Positions 4,973 to 5,797 of a DNA stretch of 5,797 nt are shown piece by piece (position 1 is the stretch's first letter; every line of letters starts with the position of its first letter). The notes under the pieces were generated by a model. That model ran no database searches. It was not told where the DNA came from and worked only from the letters and a program-made list of their open reading frames with translations. The stretch is from Cellulomonas sp. (GTDB lineage: Bacteria > Actinomycetota > Actinomycetes > Actinomycetales > Cellulomonadaceae): assembly GCA_027451305.1 (NCBI GenBank), contig DAIDJQ010000145.1:1-5797 (forward strand). Direction: 5' to 3'. A program made the position numbers and the translations under genes.

Positions 4973-5797
4973 ATGACCGCTGCACGCATTGTCGACCCCG
5001 CTGGCGTCTTGGGCGAGGCCCTGTCCGGGGCGTCCCCGGACCTGATGCGTCACCTGTTGGGCACGGTGATCAACAGTCTGTTGTCGGCCGAGGCGGACGC
5101 GGTCTGCGGCGCCGAGTGGGGCCAGGCCTCCCCGGAGCGGGTCAACCAGCGCAACGGCTACCGGCACCGGGACCTGGACACGCGGGTCGGCACGCTCGAC
5201 GTGGCGATCCCCAAGCTGCGCACCGGGTCCTACTTCCCTGAGTGGCTGCTCGAACGCAGGAAGCGGGCCGAGGCGGCGCTGATCAGCGTGGTCGCGACCT
5301 GCTACCTGCTGGGTGTGTCCACCCGCCGGATGGACAAGCTCGTGGAGTCCCTGGGGATCACGAGCCTTTCCAAGTCGCAGGTCTCGCGGATGGCCACCGA
5401 CCTGGACGAGCAGGTCACCGCGTTCCGGACCCGGCCGTTGGCCGACGCCGGGCCGTTCACGTTCGTGGCCGCCGACGCGCTGACGATGAAGGTCCGTGAG
5501 GGCGGACGCGTCGTCAATGCGGTCGTGCTGGTGGCAACCGGGGTCAACGCCGACGGGCACCGGGAGGTCCTGGGTGTCAAGGTCGCCACCGCCGAGACCA
5601 AGGAAGCGTGGAACGTGTTCTTCGCCGACCTGGTCGCCCGCGGCCTTACCGGGGTCCGCCTGGTCACCTCCGACGCCCACGCGGGCCTGGTCGAGGCGAT
5701 CGCCGCCAACCTGCCCGGGGCGACCTGGCAACGCTGCCGCACCCACTACGCCGCCAACCTCATGAGCACCTGCCCGAAGAGCTCATGGCCGGCTCTC
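4973..5797 (+). CDS. IS256-family transposase, N-terminal 275 residues (partial)
   Basis: The frame opens at ATG 4973, with GGAG at 4962-4965 spaced 7 bases, and stays open to the last base, so the C-terminus is outside the window. It is a DDE transposase that cuts and joins the ends of its own element. The N-terminal region carries SPERVNQRNGYRHRDLDTRVG and then LDVAIPKLRTGSYFPEWLLE, hallmarks of the family. Next come the helical segment CYLLGVSTRRMDKLVESLGI and SKSQVSRMATDLDE, a DNA-binding-like region. The catalytic domain shows the first Asp in FVAADALTMKVR (Asp168), the second in RLVTSDAHAGL (Asp234), and the conserved Cys-His block WQRCRTHYAANL (253-263). The third acidic residue should lie beyond the edge, since family members are usually about 400 residues. 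No frameshift or stop interrupts the visible part, so the gene could be intact and active. Confidence 0.95.
   Translation, partial: MTAARIVDPAGVLGEALSGASPDLMRHLLGTVINSLLSAEADAVCGAEWGQASPERVNQRNGYRHRDLDTRVGTLDVAIPKLRTGSYFPEWLLERRKRAEAALISVVATCYLLGVSTRRMDKLVESLGITSLSKSQVSRMATDLDEQVTAFRTRPLADAGPFTFVAADALTMKVREGGRVVNAVVLVATGVNADGHREVLGVKVATAETKEAWNVFFADLVARGLTGVRLVTSDAHAGLVEAIAANLPGATWQRCRTHYAANLMSTCPKSSWPAL

Larger units (their letters stand above)
4859..5797 (+). mobile_element. IS256-family insertion sequence, left part
   Basis: A member of the IS256 family begins about 55 bases after the HMA-like gene and runs off the right edge. It comprises a likely left terminal repeat (from about 4859), a roughly 90-base leader with a hairpin, and the transposase gene on the plus strand. 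The right terminal repeat and the target duplication lie outside the window, so the exact left boundary and the element's completeness cannot be shown. Confidence 0.75.

Noticed and set aside
4763..5746. Long minus-strand open frame (327 codons)
   Set aside because: It is the antisense shadow of the IS256 transposase; its composition (Gly, Arg, Asp, Gln, His, Val rich without motifs) has no family signature, while the plus strand has clear transposase motifs.

Overview
The window is GC-rich and its convincing reading frames carry G or C at nearly every third codon position. Together with GTG starts, purine-rich ribosome binding sites and a TGATG gene overlap, this suggests a high-GC actinobacterium (Streptomyces, Frankia or Micromonospora-like; the genus cannot be fixed from this stretch). 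The mix of a broken sensor kinase, orphan hypothetical genes, intergenic coding-like debris and an insertion sequence marks it as accessory, rearranged DNA.

Layout. The left edge holds the last 29 codons of an unidentified plus-strand gene (1-90). It converges, across about 320 bases containing GC-rich inverted repeats, on a minus-strand hypothetical gene (412-936). A possible 27-codon minus-strand ORF lies immediately upstream of that gene (950-1033). Next comes the wreck of a membrane sensor histidine kinase (1052-1551). It keeps pieces of the membrane sensor part and of the ATP-binding domain, but the HAMP, phospho-acceptor and G2-box regions are gone and the frame changes twice.

The core is a plus-strand series that reads like one operon: a one-helix SHOCT-type protein (1618-1914), a DoxX-family membrane protein overlapping it (1914-2540), a membrane-anchored protein with tandem His-Gly-Gly repeats (2590-2847), and a FAD-dependent oxidoreductase of the geranylgeranyl-reductase type with a cysteine-rich tail (2918-4150). 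After a 374-base gap with coding-like minus-strand patches comes a small protein with the pattern of a heavy-metal-associated (HMA) domain whose two metal-binding cysteines are replaced (4525-4803). The His-rich, Cys-rich and HMA-like parts suggest a metal or redox stress module at the membrane. This is inference from composition and neighbourhood; no member has a function proven here.

The right end is the left part of an IS256-family insertion sequence. It has a likely terminal inverted repeat near 4859, a compact hairpin in the leader, and a transposase gene (4973 onward) cut off by the window edge. The IS has landed just downstream of the HMA-like gene, so whatever followed the module has been separated from it.
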